Source: Enterobacter sp. kpr-6
Lineage (GTDB): Bacteria; Pseudomonadota; Gammaproteobacteria; Enterobacterales; Enterobacteriaceae
Reading direction: 5' to 3'
Length of the DNA: 64,000 bases
Assembly (NCBI RefSeq): GCF_900116015.1
Contig: NZ_FOYH01000003.1
Location: forward strand, 310,001-374,000
Position 1 is the first letter of the stretch; every line of letters begins with the position of its first letter. The position numbers and the translations under genes are program-made. Of this stretch, positions 20,267 to 30,099 are shown piece by piece. The notes beneath the pieces are model-generated. The model was not told where the DNA came from. It saw only the letters and a list, made by a program, of their open reading frames with translations, and did no database searches.

Positions 20267-20806
20267 GTTCTCTCCCCTGCCTTGCGATAGTTCAATAGTG
20301 GCATGCTATTGCGCCCAGCGCCTGTCAGATTTTGCTGAAGTCATAGAAAAAGTTACTGCTTAATGGTGCGTCTGCTTATTTTGTCGCCGTTGTGTCTGTC
20401 ACGTGCTTAGTCATTGATTGCAACGACATAACACCTGGCCCCAGCCTCTTCTAAAATCGATTAAAAGCTGTAGGCATCGAACAGTTATGAGGGTTCCCGC
20501 TGCGTTTACTGCTATACAGTGGCGCGTGAGCCCGCGCCGGAGCGTTTTTGCGAGGAATGCGATGTAATGTTGCGCCGCTTCGGTAAGCAAACCGCAGCGG
20601 TAAATACAGTTATGCCATAAATTGCTTAACAGATCACTGTCTGACCCGTACCGGGCGTTAATTATGCCTTTTATCAGCCTGTACGTTGCGTTACACATTC
20701 TGTTTGTTTTACATCCCCGATGCCCAGGCATAGCAACAATGCTATCGCTCAGTTAACATAGTGCCACCCAGGCGCGGTTGCGCCGTCATTTTGCAGGATA
20801 TCAATT
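20267..20806. other. rssB-ychJ intergenic region lacking rssA
   Basis: 540 bp between divergent rssB and ychJ. In E. coli the patatin-like gene rssA occupies this place. No frame here contains the GxSxG serine-hydrolase motif or other recognisable RssA sequence. The longest open frame (minus strand, 20411-20731) is compositionally unlike a protein. The region presumably holds the rssB promoter. Confidence 0.6.
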
Positions 20807-21265
20807 TTGTCTCAATCTTGTCCCTGTGGTAGCGCACAGGAGTATAGCGTATGTTGCCAACGTTATCTTTCTGGTGAACAGGTTGCGCCTGAACCCTCGC
20901 AACTCATGCGTTCCCGTTACTGCGCCTTTGTCCTTAAACAGGCAGACTATCTGATTAAAACCTGGCACCCCTCCTGCGAGGCGTCAGCGTTCCGTCAGGA
21001 TATCGAAAATGGCTTTGCGCAGACCGAATGGCTGGGCCTGACCATTTTCGACACAGCCAGTGGCAGCAACGATAACGAAGGTTATGTCAGCTTTGTCGCG
21101 CGGTTTAATGAGCAAGGCAAACCCGGCGCTATTATTGAGCGGTCGCGTTTTTTGAAAGAAAACGGCCAATGGTATTATATTGACGGTACGCGTCCGCAGT
21201 TTGGTCGTAACGACCCCTGTCCTTGCGGATCGGGTAAAAAATTTAAAAAGTGTTGCGGGCAATAA
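20807..21265 (+). CDS. ychJ: YchJ, SEC-C motif protein
   Basis: 152-residue protein with two SEC-C zinc-binding motifs, one at each end ([13 protein letters not shown] at the start, [13 protein letters not shown] at the end), around an NTF2-like middle domain ([22 protein letters not shown]). Function unknown; SEC-C modules bind zinc and, in SecA, SecB and ribosomes. The start is TTG at 20807 after AGGA, giving MSQSCPCGS as in E. coli. Confidence 0.92.
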   Translation: MSQSCPCGSAQEYSVCCQRYLSGEQVAPEPSQLMRSRYCAFVLKQADYLIKTWHPSCEASAFRQDIENGFAQTEWLGLTIFDTASGSNDNEGYVSFVARFNEQGKPGAIIERSRFLKENGQWYYIDGTRPQFGRNDPCPCGSGKKFKKCCGQ

Positions 21266-21313
21266 ACCCAGCGTCACCTTAACAGCAAACACCTCAACAG
21301 GATTTCCCCGGCA

Positions 21314-22156
21314 ATGCATTCACTACAACGAAAAGTACTGCGCACCATTTGTCCCGATCAGAAAGGCCTCATCGCGCGCATCACCAATATTTGTTACAAG
21401 CACGAACTGAACATTGTGCAGAACAATGAATTTGTCGATCACCGTACCGGTCGCTTCTTTATGCGCACCGAGCTTGAAGGTATTTTCAACGATGCCACTC
21501 TGCTCGCCGATCTGGATAGCGCGTTGCCGGAAGGTTCCATCCGCGAATTAACCCCCGCAGGCCGTCGTCGCGTCGTTATTCTGGTCACTAAAGAAGCGCA
21601 TTGCCTGGGCGATCTATTAATGAAAGCCAATTACGGTGGGCTGGATGTCGATATTGCGGCGGTCATTGGTAATCACGACACCCTGCGCACACTGGTGGAG
21701 CGTTTTGATATTCCGTTCGAGCTGGTCAGTCACGAAGGTCACACGCGCGCAGAGCATGATGAATTGATGGCGCAGGCCATTGAAGCGCACCAGCCGGATT
21801 ATGTTGTGCTGGCAAAATATATGCGCGTGTTAACGCCGGAATTTGTTTCCCGCTTCCCGAACAAAATTATCAATATCCACCATTCATTCCTGCCAGCCTT
21901 TATTGGCGCGCGCCCTTACCACCAGGCTTACGAGCGCGGCGTGAAGATTATTGGTGCCACCGCGCACTACGTGAACGATAACCTGGATGAAGGCCCGATC
22001 ATCATGCAGGACGTTATTCATGTCGATCACACGTATACCGCTGAAGATATGATGCGTGCCGGACGCGATGTGGAAAAGAATGTATTAAGCCGCGCGCTTT
22101 ACCAGGTGCTGGCGCAACGTGTCTTTGTTTACGGTAACCGCACCATTATTCTTTAA
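21314..22156 (+). CDS. purU: Formyltetrahydrofolate deformylase
   Basis: Hydrolyses 10-formyl-THF to formate and THF, balancing one-carbon pools and supplying formate to PurT. 280 residues: N-terminal ACT regulatory domain (about 8-85, sensing Met/Gly in E. coli) and a C-terminal formyltransferase-fold domain with the catalytic stretch NIHHSFLPAF followed by GATAHYVNDNLDEGPII (conserved Asn, His, Asp). 48 bp after ychJ; same order as E. coli. Confidence 0.97.
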   Translation: MHSLQRKVLRTICPDQKGLIARITNICYKHELNIVQNNEFVDHRTGRFFMRTELEGIFNDATLLADLDSALPEGSIRELTPAGRRRVVILVTKEAHCLGDLLMKANYGGLDVDIAAVIGNHDTLRTLVERFDIPFELVSHEGHTRAEHDELMAQAIEAHQPDYVVLAKYMRVLTPEFVSRFPNKIINIHHSFLPAFIGARPYHQAYERGVKIIGATAHYVNDNLDEGPIIMQDVIHVDHTYTAEDMMRAGRDVEKNVLSRALYQVLAQRVFVYGNRTIIL

Positions 22157-22296
22157 TTGTTTAGCTTTGCTGCGTTACGCATAAAATTCAGGCAAACAAT
22201 TCGTTTTATCAAAGGAATACTTTACACGGGCGCGTCATTTGATATGATGCGCCCCGCTTCCCAGCCGGAAGCAGGCCAGTATAAGCATTACCCCGT

Positions 22297-22381
<85 letters not shown>

Positions 22382-22408
22382 TCTCTTCAGACAATATGAA
22401 TTACCCCT

Positions 22409-22476
<68 letters not shown>

Positions 22477-22493
<17 letters not shown>

Positions 22494-22830
22494 TCTCTCT
22501 TTAGATCACCCCAATTCAACGACAACACCTCTACTTCATAATTCTCCGTACGGGGAAGGATGAGAAGCTTCGACTAAGGTTCGATTCGAGCATAGCGAGA
22601 AAGCGTTGCCGCAGGCAACGACCCGAAGGGCGAGGCGCAGCCGAGTAATCCTTCCCCCACCACCATCTCTCTTTAGATCATCCCAATTCAGCGACAACGC
22701 CTCTGCTTCATAATTCTCCGTACGGGGAAGGATGAGAAGCTTCGACTAAGGTTCGATTCGAGCATAGCGAGAAAGCGTTGCCGCAGGCAACGACCCGAAG
22801 GGCGAGGCGCAGCCGAGTAATCCTTCCCCC
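22477..22830 (+). repeat. rtT-type 172-bp tandem repeat after tRNA-Tyr
   Basis: Two full 172-bp units (from 22477 and 22649) and a 10-base start of a third (22821). The first two units begin with the tRNA-Tyr 3' end TCCTTCCCCCACCACCA; the third keeps only TCCTTCCCCC. The units differ by only a few bases. E. coli tyrT is followed by comparable repeats of about 178 bp that give the rtT RNA on tRNA processing. Each unit holds a GC-rich hairpin region (GCGTTGCCGCAGGCAACG). Confidence 0.85.
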
Positions 22831-22899
22831 AGTTCAGCACAATGCTTCATTAACTCCATACGGTGAATATTGTGGCGGGATGAATGCTATCTGGAGACA

Positions 22900-23048
22900 C
22901 CCTCACCCTGACCCTCTCCCTGAGGGAGAGGGAAAAAGGCGGAGCCGGAGTTGGACTTGTACCTCTCCCTGAGGGAGAGGGAAAAGGCGGAGCCGGAGTC
23001 GGTGCGGGGTTTGCTCCCTCTCCCGAGGGGAGAGGGTTGGGGTGAGGG
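22900..23048. repeat. Palindromic CCCTCACCC/CTCTCCC repeat cluster
   Basis: Outer inverted arms CCCTCACCCTGACCCTCTCC and GGAGAGGGTTGGGGTGAGGG enclose two tandem 49-bp units (from 22913 and 22962), each made of a CTCTCCCTGAGGGAGAG palindrome and GGCGGAGCCGGAG. It lies 7 bp beyond the narI stop and could stabilise or end the narGHJI mRNA. A related array is at 46098-46235. Confidence 0.75.
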
Positions 23049-23054
23049 GAAAAC

Positions 23055-23732
23055 TCAGCGGCGGGCGCGTACCACCTGGTACTTACGCGTCAAATACTCC
23101 ACCGGCGCGCTCCAGATATGCACCAGGGGCGAGAACGGGAACAGCACGAACAGCGTCATCCCAAGCACAAGGTGCACACGGAAAATAAACGCCACGCCGT
23201 CGAGGTGCGTCGATGCGCCGCCATGGAACGTCACCACAGACTGCGCCCAGCCCACCAGCTTCATCATCTCGCTGCCATCCATATGCTGCGCGGAGAACGG
23301 GATTGTCAGCAGGCCCAGCGCACACTGCACCATCAGCAGGGTGAGGATCAGAATATCCGCCCCGGTGGTGGTCGCTCTGATACGCGGACTGAACAGACGA
23401 CGTTTAAGCAGCAGCAAACCGCCCACCAGCGTCATCACGCCGCAGGCACCGCCTGCAAACATCGCCATTTTCTGCTTCACATCGATCGGCAGGAAGGATT
23501 CATACATCCAGTGCGGCGTCAGCATCCCCAGTAAGTGCCCGGCAAAAATCCCCAGGATACCGATATGGAACAGGTTAGACGCCAGGTTCATCCCCTTGCG
23601 ATCCAGCATCTGGCTGGAGCCTGCGCGCCAGCTATACTGCCCGTAGTCATAGCGCAGCCAGCTCCCGACCAGAAACACGGTGCCAGCCACGTACGGGTAG
23701 ATGTCAAAGAAGAACATATTCAGGAATTGCAT
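23055..23732 (-). CDS. narI: Respiratory nitrate reductase gamma subunit (cytochrome b)
   Basis: Membrane diheme cytochrome b that oxidises quinol and passes electrons to NarH. 225 residues, five helices; heme-ligand histidines are seen at His56 and His66 ([13 protein letters not shown]) and in the late FRVHLVLGM and WSAP-proximal helices. Its start overlaps the narJ stop by one base. Last gene of narGHJI. Confidence 0.97.
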   Translation of the reverse strand: MQFLNMFFFDIYPYVAGTVFLVGSWLRYDYGQYSWRAGSSQMLDRKGMNLASNLFHIGILGIFAGHLLGMLTPHWMYESFLPIDVKQKMAMFAGGACGVMTLVGGLLLLKRRLFSPRIRATTTGADILILTLLMVQCALGLLTIPFSAQHMDGSEMMKLVGWAQSVVTFHGGASTHLDGVAFIFRVHLVLGMTLFVLFPFSPLVHIWSAPVEYLTRKYQVVRARR

Positions 23733-24442
23733 TATTGCTGTCCCCCGTTAGAGATATTCAGATATTGCGGGGCAACCGCCCCGGCAAAGCGGCGCTGGTG
23801 CGCAGAGATGTCCGATTCGCCGCAGCTCTGCTCAGCAAAGAATTTCACCTGCTCCTCTTCCCACACCGCATCTAACGCCTGCGGCGTGTCATCGCGGGCT
23901 TCGCTGGCAATTTTCTCCGCCACTTTTTCGCTGTCGATGGTGGTATTCGCCAGATTCAGCAGCACGCCGAACAGCACCGCGTACCGGCTTTCACGCTGTT
24001 GCAGACGTGCACTGAGCAGCGCCAGGATCGGCGCGACATCCTGCAATCCTCCCAGCGCTTCGTCGGCAGGCAACTGCGCCAGATACTCCAGATAGAGCGG
24101 CAGATGATCCGGCAGCTCGCGGCTGTCGAGATGCAAGCCATGGCGCTCATACTGCGCCATCAAATCCACCATCGCCTGCCCGCGATCGCGGGACTCACCG
24201 TGCACGTGCTCAAACAGCAGCAGTGAGGTGGCGCGGCCCCGGTCAAACAGTTCGCTGTAGCTGGCCTGCGCATCGAGCAATTCCTGCCCGGTCAGCGCGT
24301 CAATAAACTCGTTCAGCGCCTGCGCATCGGCCTGCGCCAGCGTGGCCGATCCAGCCAGCTCATCAGAGAGTTCCTGACAGTGCTGCCATAAGGCAGCATC
24401 CGGGTACTCAAGCAGACGCGAAATGACGATTAGCTCAATCAT
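23732..24442 (-). CDS. narJ: NarJ nitrate reductase assembly chaperone
   Basis: Cytoplasmic redox-enzyme maturation chaperone (TorD/DmsD/NarJ family) needed to insert molybdenum cofactor and iron-sulfur clusters into NarG before membrane attachment; not part of the final enzyme. 236 residues, all-helical, with the typical [10 protein letters not shown] start and [11 protein letters not shown] motif. Overlaps narH by 4 bp. Confidence 0.96.
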   Translation of the reverse strand: MIELIVISRLLEYPDAALWQHCQELSDELAGSATLAQADAQALNEFIDALTGQELLDAQASYSELFDRGRATSLLLFEHVHGESRDRGQAMVDLMAQYERHGLHLDSRELPDHLPLYLEYLAQLPADEALGGLQDVAPILALLSARLQQRESRYAVLFGVLLNLANTTIDSEKVAEKIASEARDDTPQALDAVWEEEQVKFFAEQSCGESDISAHQRRFAGAVAPQYLNISNGGQQ

Positions 24443-25974
24443 GCATGCGGCTCCGTTTTACTGGTCACGTCGATGGCATCAATGCGACGGCTGTTGAACA
24501 GGTTGAAAGACGAGTCCGAACCGTGGCAACCATCGCCAAAGCTGAAACCACAGCCGCTTTTTTCCGGGAAGGCGTCGCGCGCCAGTTCACGGTGGCTGCT
24601 TGGGATCACAAAGCGGTCTTCGTAGTTGGCGATCGCCAGATAGCGATACATCTCCTGCGCCTGCGCTTCGCTCAGACCCACTTCTTCCAGCGCACGGGTA
24701 TCCAGCACGCCGTCTACGGTTTCAGCACGTTTGAAGTGGCGCATCGCCAGCATACGTTTCAGCGCCAGCAGTACCGGTGCGGTATCCCCTGCGGTGAGCA
24801 GGTTCGCCAGGTACTGAACCGGGATACGCAGGCTGTCAACATCCGGCAGAATGCCGTTGCTGCCCAGTTCGCCCGCGTCGGCGGCAGACTGAATCGGTGA
24901 CAACGGCGGCACGTACCAGACCATCGGCAGCGTGCGGTATTCCGGATGCAGCGGCAGCGCCAGCTTCCAGTCCATCGCCATTTTGTAGACCGGCGACTGT
25001 TGCGCCGCGTCGATCACGCTTTGAGGTACACCGTCTTTCAGCGCCTGTTCAATGACCTTCGGATCGTTTGGATCGAGGAACACATCAAGCTGACGCTGGT
25101 AGAGATCTTTCTCGTGCTCGGTGCTCGCCGCGTTCTCAATCGCATCTGCGTCATACAGCAGCACGCCGAGATAACGGATACGGCCCACGCAGGTTTCGGA
25201 GCACACAGTCGGCATCCCCGCTTCGATGCGCGGGTAGCAGAAAATGCACTTCTCAGATTTACCGCTCTTCCAGTTGAAGTAGATTTTTTTGTACGGGCAG
25301 CCGGTAACGCACATGCGCCAGCCACGGCATTTGTCCTGGTCGATCAGCACAATGCCGTCTTCTTCACGCTTGTAAATCGCGCCGCTCGGACAGGTCGCCA
25401 CGCATGCCGGATTCAGGCAGTGCTCGCACAGACGCGGCAGGTACATCATGAAGGTGTTTTCGAACTGGCCGTACATCGCCTTCTGCATATTTGCGAAGTT
25501 CTGATCTTTGGCGCGTTTTTCAAACTCCCCGCCTAAAATCTCTTCCCAGTTCGGTCCGGCGGTGATCTTGTCCATCCGCTGACCGCTAATCAGCGAACGC
25601 GGACGGGCGATCGGCTGGTGTTTGCTTTCCGGCGCGGTATGCAGATTCTGATAGTCGTAGTCAAACGGCTCGTAATAATCATCAATGCCCGGCAGATGCG
25701 GGTTGGCGAAAATTTTGCCTAACAGCAGCGCACGGTTACCCATGCGCGGTTGCAGTTTACCGTTGATCTTACGGATCCAGCCGCCTTTCCATTTGTCCTG
25801 GTTTTCCCAGTCGTTCGGATAGCCTAAGCCCGGTTTGGTTTCCACGTTGTTAAACCACGCGTACTCCATCCCTTCACGGCTGGTCCAGACGTTTTTACAG
25901 GTGACGGAACAGGTGTGGCAGCCGATGCACTTGTCGAGATTCAGCACCATGCCGACTTGTGAACGAATTTTCAT
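24439..25974 (-). CDS. narH: Respiratory nitrate reductase beta subunit (iron-sulfur)
   Basis: 511-residue subunit carrying three 4Fe-4S and one 3Fe-4S cluster that conduct electrons from NarI to NarG. Cysteine groups are visible: DKCIGCHTCSVTCKNVW near residue 15, CEHCLNPACVATCPSG, DKCRGWRMCVTGCPYKK (Trp in place of a Cys, the 3Fe-4S hallmark) and CIFCYPRIEAG with CSETCVG. Overlaps narG and narJ by 4 bp each. Confidence 0.98.
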   Translation of the reverse strand: MKIRSQVGMVLNLDKCIGCHTCSVTCKNVWTSREGMEYAWFNNVETKPGLGYPNDWENQDKWKGGWIRKINGKLQPRMGNRALLLGKIFANPHLPGIDDYYEPFDYDYQNLHTAPESKHQPIARPRSLISGQRMDKITAGPNWEEILGGEFEKRAKDQNFANMQKAMYGQFENTFMMYLPRLCEHCLNPACVATCPSGAIYKREEDGIVLIDQDKCRGWRMCVTGCPYKKIYFNWKSGKSEKCIFCYPRIEAGMPTVCSETCVGRIRYLGVLLYDADAIENAASTEHEKDLYQRQLDVFLDPNDPKVIEQALKDGVPQSVIDAAQQSPVYKMAMDWKLALPLHPEYRTLPMVWYVPPLSPIQSAADAGELGSNGILPDVDSLRIPVQYLANLLTAGDTAPVLLALKRMLAMRHFKRAETVDGVLDTRALEEVGLSEAQAQEMYRYLAIANYEDRFVIPSSHRELARDAFPEKSGCGFSFGDGCHGSDSSFNLFNSRRIDAIDVTSKTEPHA

Positions 25975-28900
25975 TTTACGCTCTCCTGTACCTGGTCATT
26001 GCCTTCGCCATCCAGCCAGTAAATGTTTTTCATCTTACGCACCACCACGAATTCATCGCGGTTAGATCCCACCGTGCCGTAGTAGTTAAAGCCGTACGCC
26101 AGCTGCGCATAGCCGCCAATCATATGGGTCGGTTTCGGGCTGATACGGGTGACCGAGTTATGGATCCCGCCGCGCTGACCGGTAATTTCTGAGCCCGGCA
26201 GGTTCACAATACGTTCCTGCGCGTGGTACATCATGGTCATCCCCGCCGGAACGCGCTGGCTGACCACCGCACGCGCGGTCAGGGCACCGTTGCTGTTAAA
26301 GACTTCGATCCAGTCGTTATCTTCAATGCCGAGATCTTTCGCATCCGCTTCACTCATCCAGACAATCGGGCCGCCGCGTGACAGGGTCAGCATCAGCAGG
26401 TTATCGCTGTAGGTGGAGTGAATGCCCCATTTCTGGTGCGGCGTCAGGAAGTTGAGCGCTTTCTCCGGGTTGCCGTTGGACTTCTCGCCCATGACCGCTT
26501 TGATCGAACGGGTGTCGATCGGCGGACGGTACACCAGCAGGCTCTCGCCAAAATCGCGCATCCACTGGTGATCCTGATAAAGCTGCTGACGGCCTGACAG
26601 CGTGCGCCATGGGATCAGCTCATGCACGTTGGTGTAACCGGCGTTATAAGAGACATGCTCATCTTCCAGGCCAGACCAGGTCGGGCTGGAAATAATTTTG
26701 CGCGGCTGCGCCTGGATATCGCGGAAGCGGATTTTTTCCTCTTCTTTATTGGTCGCCAGGTGCGTGTGGTCTCGGCCGGTAAATTCACTGAGCGCGGCCC
26801 AGGCTTTCACCGCCACTTTGCCGTTGGTTTCCGGCGCTAACGTCAGGATCATCTCTGCGGCATCAATTGCCGTGTTAAGCATCGGCTGGCCTTTCGCCGG
26901 GCCGTCCTGCTTCACGTAGTTGAGCTTACGCAGCAGATCCATTTCGCTCTGGGTGTTCCACGCGATGCCTTTACCGCCGTTGCCGATTTTCTCCATCAGC
27001 GGGCCGATAGAGGTAAAGCGCTCGTAAGTCGCCGGGTAGTCGCGCTCGACCGGAATAATGTGCGGTGCGGTTTTGCCAGGGATCAGGTCGCACTCGCCTT
27101 TTTTCCAGTCTTTCACGTCGAACGGCTGCGCCAGTTCAGCGGCGGAGTCATGCTGGATTGGCAGCGTCACCACGTCGGTTTCCACGCCCAGATGACCCAC
27201 GCAGACTTCGGAGAATTTCTTCGCGATGCCTTTATAGATTTCCCAGTCGCTTTTGGATTCCCACGCCGGATCGACAGCGGCGGAAAGCGGATGAATAAAC
27301 GGATGCATGTCCGAGGTATTCATGTCGTCTTTCTCATACCAGGTCGCCGTTGGCAGCACGATATCGGAGTACAGGCAGGTGCTCGACAGACGGAAATCGA
27401 GCGTCACCACCAGATCCAGTTTGCCATCCAGACCGTTATCGACCCACTCCACTTCTTCCGGCTTCACGGCACCCTGTTTGCCCAGGTCTTTGCCCTGAAT
27501 GCCGTTCTCGGTGCCGAGCAGATATTTGAGCATGTACTCATGCCCTTTACCGGAGGAGCCGAGCAGGTTTGAACGCCAGACGAACAGGTTGCGCGGATGG
27601 TTTTTACCGTTTTCCGGCTGCTCTGCCGCGAAACGGATTTTCCCTTCTTTCAGCGCTTTCACGGTGTAATCCACCGCGCTCATGCCGGCTTTTTGCGCAT
27701 CGGCAGCAATACGCAGCGGGTTGGTACCCAGTTGCGGCGCAGACGGCAGCCAGCCCATACGCTCAGCGCGCACGTTGAAGTCAATCAGGTTGCCGGAATA
27801 GCGGGATTTATCCGCCAGCGGCGAGAGCAGTTCCTGCGCGGTCAGCGACTCATAGCGCCACTGGCTGGAGTGGTTATAGAAGTACGAGGTGCTGTTCATG
27901 TGACGCGGCGGACGCTGCCAGTCAAGGGCAAACGCCAGCGGGGTCCAGCCGGTCTGCGGACGCAGTTTTTCCTGGCCGACATAGTGCGCCCAGCCGCCGC
28001 CGCTCTGACCAACGCAGCCGCAGAAAATCAGCATATTGATCAGACCACGGTAGTTCATGTCCATGTGATACCAGTGGTTCAGACCGGCACCGACGATGAT
28101 CATCGAACGGCCATGGGTTTTATCAGCGTTATCGGCAAATTCGCGGGCAGTACGGATAATGTGCGCGCGCGGTACGCCGGTGATCTGCTCGGCCCAGGCC
28201 GGGGTGTACGCTTTGATGTCGTCGTAATGGGTGGCACAGTTGGCATCGCCCAGGCCGCGATCCAGACCGTAGTTGGCCAGGGTCAGGTCATAAACGGTGG
28301 TCACCAGCGCGGTGGAACCATCTGCCAGTTGCAGGCGTTTCACCGGCAGTTTGTGCAGGAGAATGTTTTCCAGCTCAACTTTATTGAAGTGCTCAGTGCC
28401 TTCGCCGCCAAAATACGGGAAGCCTACTTCAGCGATATCATCGTGCCCGCCAAGCAGACTCAGGTTCAGCTGTGCATCTTCACCGGTGGTGCCGTTACGC
28501 TGCTCCAGGTTCCATTTGCCTTTCTCGCCCCAGCGGAAGCCAATCGATCCGTTCGGGGCGATCAGTTCGCCGCTGTCATTGATCGCCACGGTTTTCCACT
28601 GCGGGTTATTTTCCTGCCCCAGTGCATCCACCAGATCGGCGGCGCGCAGCATGCGGCCTGCGGCATAGTAGCCGTCGCGCTCTTCGAGCATTACCAGCAT
28701 CGGCATGTCGGTATAACGACGCACGTAGTCGGTGAAATACTGGCTCGGGTTATCGAGGTGGAATTCGCGCAGCATCACGTGGCCCATCGCCAGCGCCATG
28801 GCGGAGTCAGTACCCTGTTTCGGGGCCAGCCACAAATCGCACAGTTTGGCGATTTCAGCGTAGTCCGGGGTCACGGCGACGGTTTTGGTGCCTTTGTAAC

Positions 28901-29714
28901 GCACTTCGGTGAAGAAGTGGGCGTCCGGGGTACGGGTCTGCGGAACGTTAGAACCCCAGGCAATGATGTAGCTGGAGTTATACCAGTCGGCGGATTCCGG
29001 CACGTCGGTTTGCTCGCCCCAGGTCATCGGTGACGCAGGCGGCAAATCGCAATACCAGTCGTAGAAGCTCAGGCAGGTGCCGCCAATCAGCGACAGATAG
29101 CGTGCGCCGGAAGCGTAAGAAACCATCGACATCGCCGGGATTGGCGAGAAGCCTGCCACGCGGTCCGGGCCGTAGGTTTTAACGGTGTAGACGTTTGACG
29201 CGGCAATCAGCTCGTTCACTTCCTGCCAGCTTGAGCGGACAAAACCGCCGCGTCCACGCGCCTGCTTAAAGCTTTTGGCTTTATCGGCGTCTTCAATAAT
29301 GGAAGCCCATGCGGTCACCGGATCGCTGTGCTGAACTTTCGCTTCGCGCCACATTTTCATCAGGCGTTTACGCATCAGCGGGTATTTCAGGCGGTTGGCG
29401 CTGTAAAGGTACCAGGAGTAGCTGGCACCACGCGGGCAGCCACGCGGTTCGTGGTTCGGCATATCCGGACGGGTACGCGGATAGTCAGTCTGCTGGGTTT
29501 CCCAGGTGACCAGGCCATTCTTGACGAAAATCTTCCAGCTGCAAGACCCGGTGCAGTTCACACCGTGCGTGGAGCGCACGACTTTATCGTGCGACCAGCG
29601 GTTACGGTATCCGTCCTCCCAGTCCCGGTTTGATTCATGAATCTGGCCATGCCCATCGGCAAAGGTTTCGCCCTTCTGTTTGAAGTAGCGAAACCGGTCC
29701 AGGAATTTACTCAT
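25971..29714 (-). CDS. narG: Respiratory nitrate reductase alpha subunit (molybdenum)
   Basis: Catalytic subunit reducing nitrate to nitrite on the cytoplasmic face during anaerobic respiration. 1247 residues, the E. coli length. The N-terminus carries the unusual FS0 4Fe-4S ligands, a His and cysteines in THGVNCTGSCSWKIFVKNG with a later Cys in RGCPRGASYSW. The rest is the bis-MGD molybdopterin oxidoreductase fold ending in the dinucleotide-binding domain. First gene of narGHJI; GGAG precedes the ATG. The promoter has a perfect FNR box and distal NarL heptamers. Confidence 0.98.
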   Translation of the reverse strand: MSKFLDRFRYFKQKGETFADGHGQIHESNRDWEDGYRNRWSHDKVVRSTHGVNCTGSCSWKIFVKNGLVTWETQQTDYPRTRPDMPNHEPRGCPRGASYSWYLYSANRLKYPLMRKRLMKMWREAKVQHSDPVTAWASIIEDADKAKSFKQARGRGGFVRSSWQEVNELIAASNVYTVKTYGPDRVAGFSPIPAMSMVSYASGARYLSLIGGTCLSFYDWYCDLPPASPMTWGEQTDVPESADWYNSSYIIAWGSNVPQTRTPDAHFFTEVRYKGTKTVAVTPDYAEIAKLCDLWLAPKQGTDSAMALAMGHVMLREFHLDNPSQYFTDYVRRYTDMPMLVMLEERDGYYAAGRMLRAADLVDALGQENNPQWKTVAINDSGELIAPNGSIGFRWGEKGKWNLEQRNGTTGEDAQLNLSLLGGHDDIAEVGFPYFGGEGTEHFNKVELENILLHKLPVKRLQLADGSTALVTTVYDLTLANYGLDRGLGDANCATHYDDIKAYTPAWAEQITGVPRAHIIRTAREFADNADKTHGRSMIIVGAGLNHWYHMDMNYRGLINMLIFCGCVGQSGGGWAHYVGQEKLRPQTGWTPLAFALDWQRPPRHMNSTSYFYNHSSQWRYESLTAQELLSPLADKSRYSGNLIDFNVRAERMGWLPSAPQLGTNPLRIAADAQKAGMSAVDYTVKALKEGKIRFAAEQPENGKNHPRNLFVWRSNLLGSSGKGHEYMLKYLLGTENGIQGKDLGKQGAVKPEEVEWVDNGLDGKLDLVVTLDFRLSSTCLYSDIVLPTATWYEKDDMNTSDMHPFIHPLSAAVDPAWESKSDWEIYKGIAKKFSEVCVGHLGVETDVVTLPIQHDSAAELAQPFDVKDWKKGECDLIPGKTAPHIIPVERDYPATYERFTSIGPLMEKIGNGGKGIAWNTQSEMDLLRKLNYVKQDGPAKGQPMLNTAIDAAEMILTLAPETNGKVAVKAWAALSEFTGRDHTHLATNKEEEKIRFRDIQAQPRKIISSPTWSGLEDEHVSYNAGYTNVHELIPWRTLSGRQQLYQDHQWMRDFGESLLVYRPPIDTRSIKAVMGEKSNGNPEKALNFLTPHQKWGIHSTYSDNLLMLTLSRGGPIVWMSEADAKDLGIEDNDWIEVFNSNGALTARAVVSQRVPAGMTMMYHAQERIVNLPGSEITGQRGGIHNSVTRISPKPTHMIGGYAQLAYGFNYYGTVGSNRDEFVVVRKMKNIYWLDGEGNDQVQESVK

Positions 29715-29805
29715 CGGGTTTCTCCTGTTAGGAGCCTGTTGGCTCTCTGGTAAATCGACATTGCTGCATTTGCGGCGACGTTAACGCTATGAAAGGGCGT
29801 GGGAA

Positions 29806-29819
29806 TTGATGACGATCAA
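29806..29819 (-). promoter_or_regulatory. FNR box of narG
   Basis: TTGATCGTCATCAA on the minus strand is a perfect match to TTGAT-N4-ATCAA, centred about 98 bp upstream of the narG ATG. If it acts at -41.5, as in E. coli, transcription starts near 29771. Confidence 0.85.
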
Positions 29820-29951
29820 GGCACACAGGCTTAGAAAAGGACGGGGTTAATAGCTCTACCCCCAAAGAGGCATAAAGTTCTGTTTTTTATTTGTCTGATT
29901 TATAAAGGATTTTCTCAAACAACCCTGAAAGGTATGCTGATATTTCACAAG

Positions 29952-29968
29952 GCGGGGTATTAAGGAGT
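29952..29968 (-). promoter_or_regulatory. Distal NarL heptamers of narG
   Basis: On the minus strand TACTCCT and TACCCCG, both fitting the NarL TACYYMT pattern closely, lie about 190 bp upstream of the predicted narG start point. That is where the high-affinity NarL site lies in E. coli. Confidence 0.6.
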
Positions 29969-30055
29969 AGATGTTTTCCTGCTGTGACCCGGCTCAATGT
30001 TTTCACCGTGCTGAAACGGATAAATCTCTGAGTATGTTGTAACTACGGCAGACAT

Positions 30056-30085
30056 AAAAAAAGCGCGGTTTGCACCGCGCAAGGA
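30056..30085 (-). terminator. narK terminator
   Basis: GCGCGG-TTTGCA-CCGCGC stem-loop (30063-30080) followed on the minus strand by a run of T, about 20 bp after the narK stop. Confidence 0.88.
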
Positions 30086-30099
30086 TAATCAACTTTTAC

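Noticed and set aside
20411-20731. A 106-codon minus-strand frame where rssA would be expected
   Set aside because: No GxSxG motif or RssA similarity, no plausible ribosome-binding site and a non-protein-like composition.
27597-29033. A 478-codon open frame on the plus strand opposite narG
   Set aside because: Antisense shadow of narG, with no domain, signal or ribosome-binding support.
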